DNA of 6,443 nt. Origin: an uncultured Sphingobacteriia bacterium (lineage in GTDB: Bacteria > Bacteroidota > Bacteroidia > Chitinophagales > Chitinophagaceae). The position numbers and the translations under genes are program-made. Below the pieces are notes generated by a model. The model had not been told where the DNA came from. It ran no database searches and worked only from the letters and a program-made list of their open reading frames with translations. This document shows positions 4,955-6,443 of this stretch, in pieces. The first letter of the stretch is position 1, and each line of letters begins with the position of its first letter. Location: assembly GCA_945957225.1 (NCBI GenBank), contig CAMFKK010000149.1:1-6443 (forward strand), written 5' to 3'.

Positions 4955-6370
4955 ATGCTGATAGAGCAATTATATACCGGCTGTATAAGCGAAGCCGCTT
5001 ACTATATTGAAAGTGAGGGAGTTGCGGCCGTAATAGACCCACTTAGAGACATTGAAGAATACTTGAAATTAGCTACCGAGAGAGGCAGCACCATCAAATA
5101 TATTTTTGAAACGCATTTTCATGCCGATTTTGTGAGCGGTCATTTAGACTTGGCGGCTGCCACTGGAGCCACCATTGTTTATGGACCAGACACGGTGACT
5201 AAATTACCGGTGCATATAGCAAAAGACGGTGAAAACTTTCAAATTGGCGCTTTGACTATGCAGGTTTTGCATACACCAGGTCATACTTTAGAGAGTACCT
5301 GTTATTTGCTGAAGAATGAAACGGGTAAGGACTATGCCCTTTTTACAGGTGATACCTTATTTGTAGGTGATGTGGGTAGACCAGACTTAGCCCAAAAAAC
5401 AAATGAGATTACCATGGATGACTTGGCCGGCATGCTTTATGAGAGTTTGCAAACCAAGATTATGCCATTAGCAGATGAAATAATTGTTTATCCTGGACAT
5501 GGTGCAGGAAGTAGTTGTGGCAAAAACATGGGACCAGAAAATCAAAGTACCATTGGTGAACAGAAACTGAGCAACTATGCCTTGCAACAACCCGATAAAG
5601 CCAGTTTTGTAAAAGCTGTTACAGAAGGATTGGCTGCACCTCCAAGTTATTTTCCCATTAACGCAAAGATTAATAAGGAAGGTTACGAGAATATCAATGC
5701 AGTGATGGAAAAGGGTTTAAAACCTTTGAATGCATTGAAGTTTAAGCAATTGGCTGCCCAAGAAGATACCATTATTTTGGATACCCGTTTTGCAGCAAGA
5801 TTTACAGAAGGTTTTGTACCCGGCTCAATAAATATTGGCCTGGAAGGCCGATTTGCTGAATGGGCAGGAAACATTTTACCATTTACAAAAAATATATTGA
5901 TTGTTGCAGAGCCTGGTAAAGAAAAAGAATCCATTGTTAGACTAACCAGGGTTGGATTTGAAAAGTTTATTGGCTTTCTAGACGGAGGTTATCCTACTTG
6001 GGTGAATGCAGGTGAAAAAATTGACATGATCATTGATGTGGAAGCTGATGAGCTTGCCATGGATATTCCATTTGATCCCAACATTGTGATCATTGATGTC
6101 CGTAAAGAAGCGGAGTACGATGAAGCCCATGTAAAAGACGCATTGAATATTCCATTGACCGATTTAACAGATCCTGCAAGCATGGCTAATTTAGATGACC
6201 ACCACAATATCTATGTGCATTGTGCAGGAGGATATAGAAGCGTCATTGCTTTATCCTTATTAAAAAGAGAAGGATTCCATAACCTCAGAAATGTGGTAGG
6301 TGGTTTTGGACTCATCAAAGAATTGGGGGACAAAATTGAAATTGAAAAAACCGAAGCAGCATTAAATTAA
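4955..6370 (+). CDS. CstB-like MBL-fold persulfide dioxygenase-rhodanese fusion
   Basis: A 471-residue, cytoplasmic, three-domain protein. Residues 1-240 or so are a metallo-beta-lactamase fold of the ETHE1/persulfide dioxygenase class: THFHADF (53-59), TPGH (107-110), TGDTLF (131-136) and YPGHGAGSSCGK (179-190). By analogy with ETHE1, H54, H110 and D133 should hold the single Fe(II); the usual second-metal His after the Asp is F59, consistent with a mono-iron site. Residues 255-355 are a rhodanese-like domain with no active-site Cys (the loop is IVAEPGKEKES, 316-326). Residues 365-465 are an active rhodanese with C423 in VHCAGGYRS (421-429). This order (dioxygenase, pseudo-rhodanese, rhodanese) is that of CstB, which converts low-molecular-weight persulfides to thiosulfate and sulfite. 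It has its own -7 boxes, follows the ArsR gene, and ends at a strong terminator. Confidence 0.9.
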   Translation: MLIEQLYTGCISEAAYYIESEGVAAVIDPLRDIEEYLKLATERGSTIKYIFETHFHADFVSGHLDLAAATGATIVYGPDTVTKLPVHIAKDGENFQIGALTMQVLHTPGHTLESTCYLLKNETGKDYALFTGDTLFVGDVGRPDLAQKTNEITMDDLAGMLYESLQTKIMPLADEIIVYPGHGAGSSCGKNMGPENQSTIGEQKLSNYALQQPDKASFVKAVTEGLAAPPSYFPINAKINKEGYENINAVMEKGLKPLNALKFKQLAAQEDTIILDTRFAARFTEGFVPGSINIGLEGRFAEWAGNILPFTKNILIVAEPGKEKESIVRLTRVGFEKFIGFLDGGYPTWVNAGEKIDMIIDVEADELAMDIPFDPNIVIIDVRKEAEYDEAHVKDALNIPLTDLTDPASMANLDDHHNIYVHCAGGYRSVIALSLLKREGFHNLRNVVGGFGLIKELGDKIEIEKTEAALN

Positions 6371-6391
6371 TCAGATGCTGGCAGAAAATAC

Positions 6392-6424
6392 AAGAGGCTG
6401 TCTCAAAAGGGGCAGCCTCTTTTT
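6392..6424 (+). terminator. Intrinsic terminator after the CstB-like gene
   Basis: AAGAGGCTG at 6392-6400 pairs exactly with CAGCCTCTT at 6413-6421. The stem continues inward with TCTC (6401-6404) against GGGG (6409-6412), two G-C and two G-U pairs, closing on an AAAA tetraloop. The result is a 13-bp RNA stem followed by a T-tract at 6420-6424. It begins 22 nt after the stop codon. Hairpins with this GAGGCTG-TCTC-AAAA layout are, from memory, common Bacteroidota terminators. The G-U pairs mean the inner stem is weaker if transcribed from the opposite strand. Confidence 0.9.
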
Positions 6425-6443
6425 ATTTGAGAAACCAGTTTTT

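Noticed and set aside
5683..5934. Minus-strand open frame of 83 codons inside the CstB-like gene
   Set aside because: Antisense shadow of the linker and first rhodanese domain; no motif, promoter or conserved domain.
5989..6207. Minus-strand open frame of 72 codons inside the CstB-like gene
   Set aside because: Antisense shadow of the second rhodanese region; low-complexity Ser/Met-rich translation typical of a non-coding frame.

Overview
The window reads as an ordinary chromosomal segment of a Bacteroidota bacterium. Three things point there: the AT-rich sequence, start codons without Shine-Dalgarno motifs, and several perfect matches to the Bacteroidota -7 promoter element TAnnTTTG just upstream of genes. 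The protein flavour (RidA, a CstB-like sulfur enzyme, a short 3-hydroxyacyl-CoA-dehydrogenase-like protein coupled to tsaB) suggests a Chitinophagaceae-like or related lineage. That placement is inference; there is no rRNA or marker phylogeny here.

Layout. At the left edge, two minus-strand genes run out of the window: a six-helix membrane protein (845-1504), followed after 2 nt by a cation/proton antiporter cut off by the window edge (1-842). A 153-nt spacer separates them from a plus-strand aldose 1-epimerase-like mutarotase (1658-2602), which converges on a minus-strand ridA (2644-3030). ridA is divergent from a two-gene plus-strand operon: a short protein with only the C-terminal half of 3-hydroxyacyl-CoA dehydrogenase recognisable (3106-3738), overlapping by 1 nt with tsaB (3738-4424), a tRNA t6A biosynthesis gene. 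The 75-nt ridA/operon spacer carries a perfect 11-bp inverted repeat interleaved with divergent promoter elements.

The right third is a likely sulfur-handling unit. It holds a cysteine-free ArsR-family repressor (4533-4868) and then an MBL-fold/double-rhodanese fusion (4955-6370) of the persulfide dioxygenase-sulfurtransferase (CstB-like) type, closed by a strong intrinsic terminator (6392-6424). The pairing resembles the BigR, SqrR and CstR systems, in which a regulator senses persulfide and controls a persulfide dioxygenase, but this regulator has no cysteine with which to sense it.

I see no mobile element, CRISPR array, tRNA, rRNA, phage gene or clear novel system. The points most worth a second look are the cysteine-free ArsR beside the CstB-like enzyme, the degenerate dehydrogenase coupled to tsaB, and the inverted repeat in the ridA divergent promoter.
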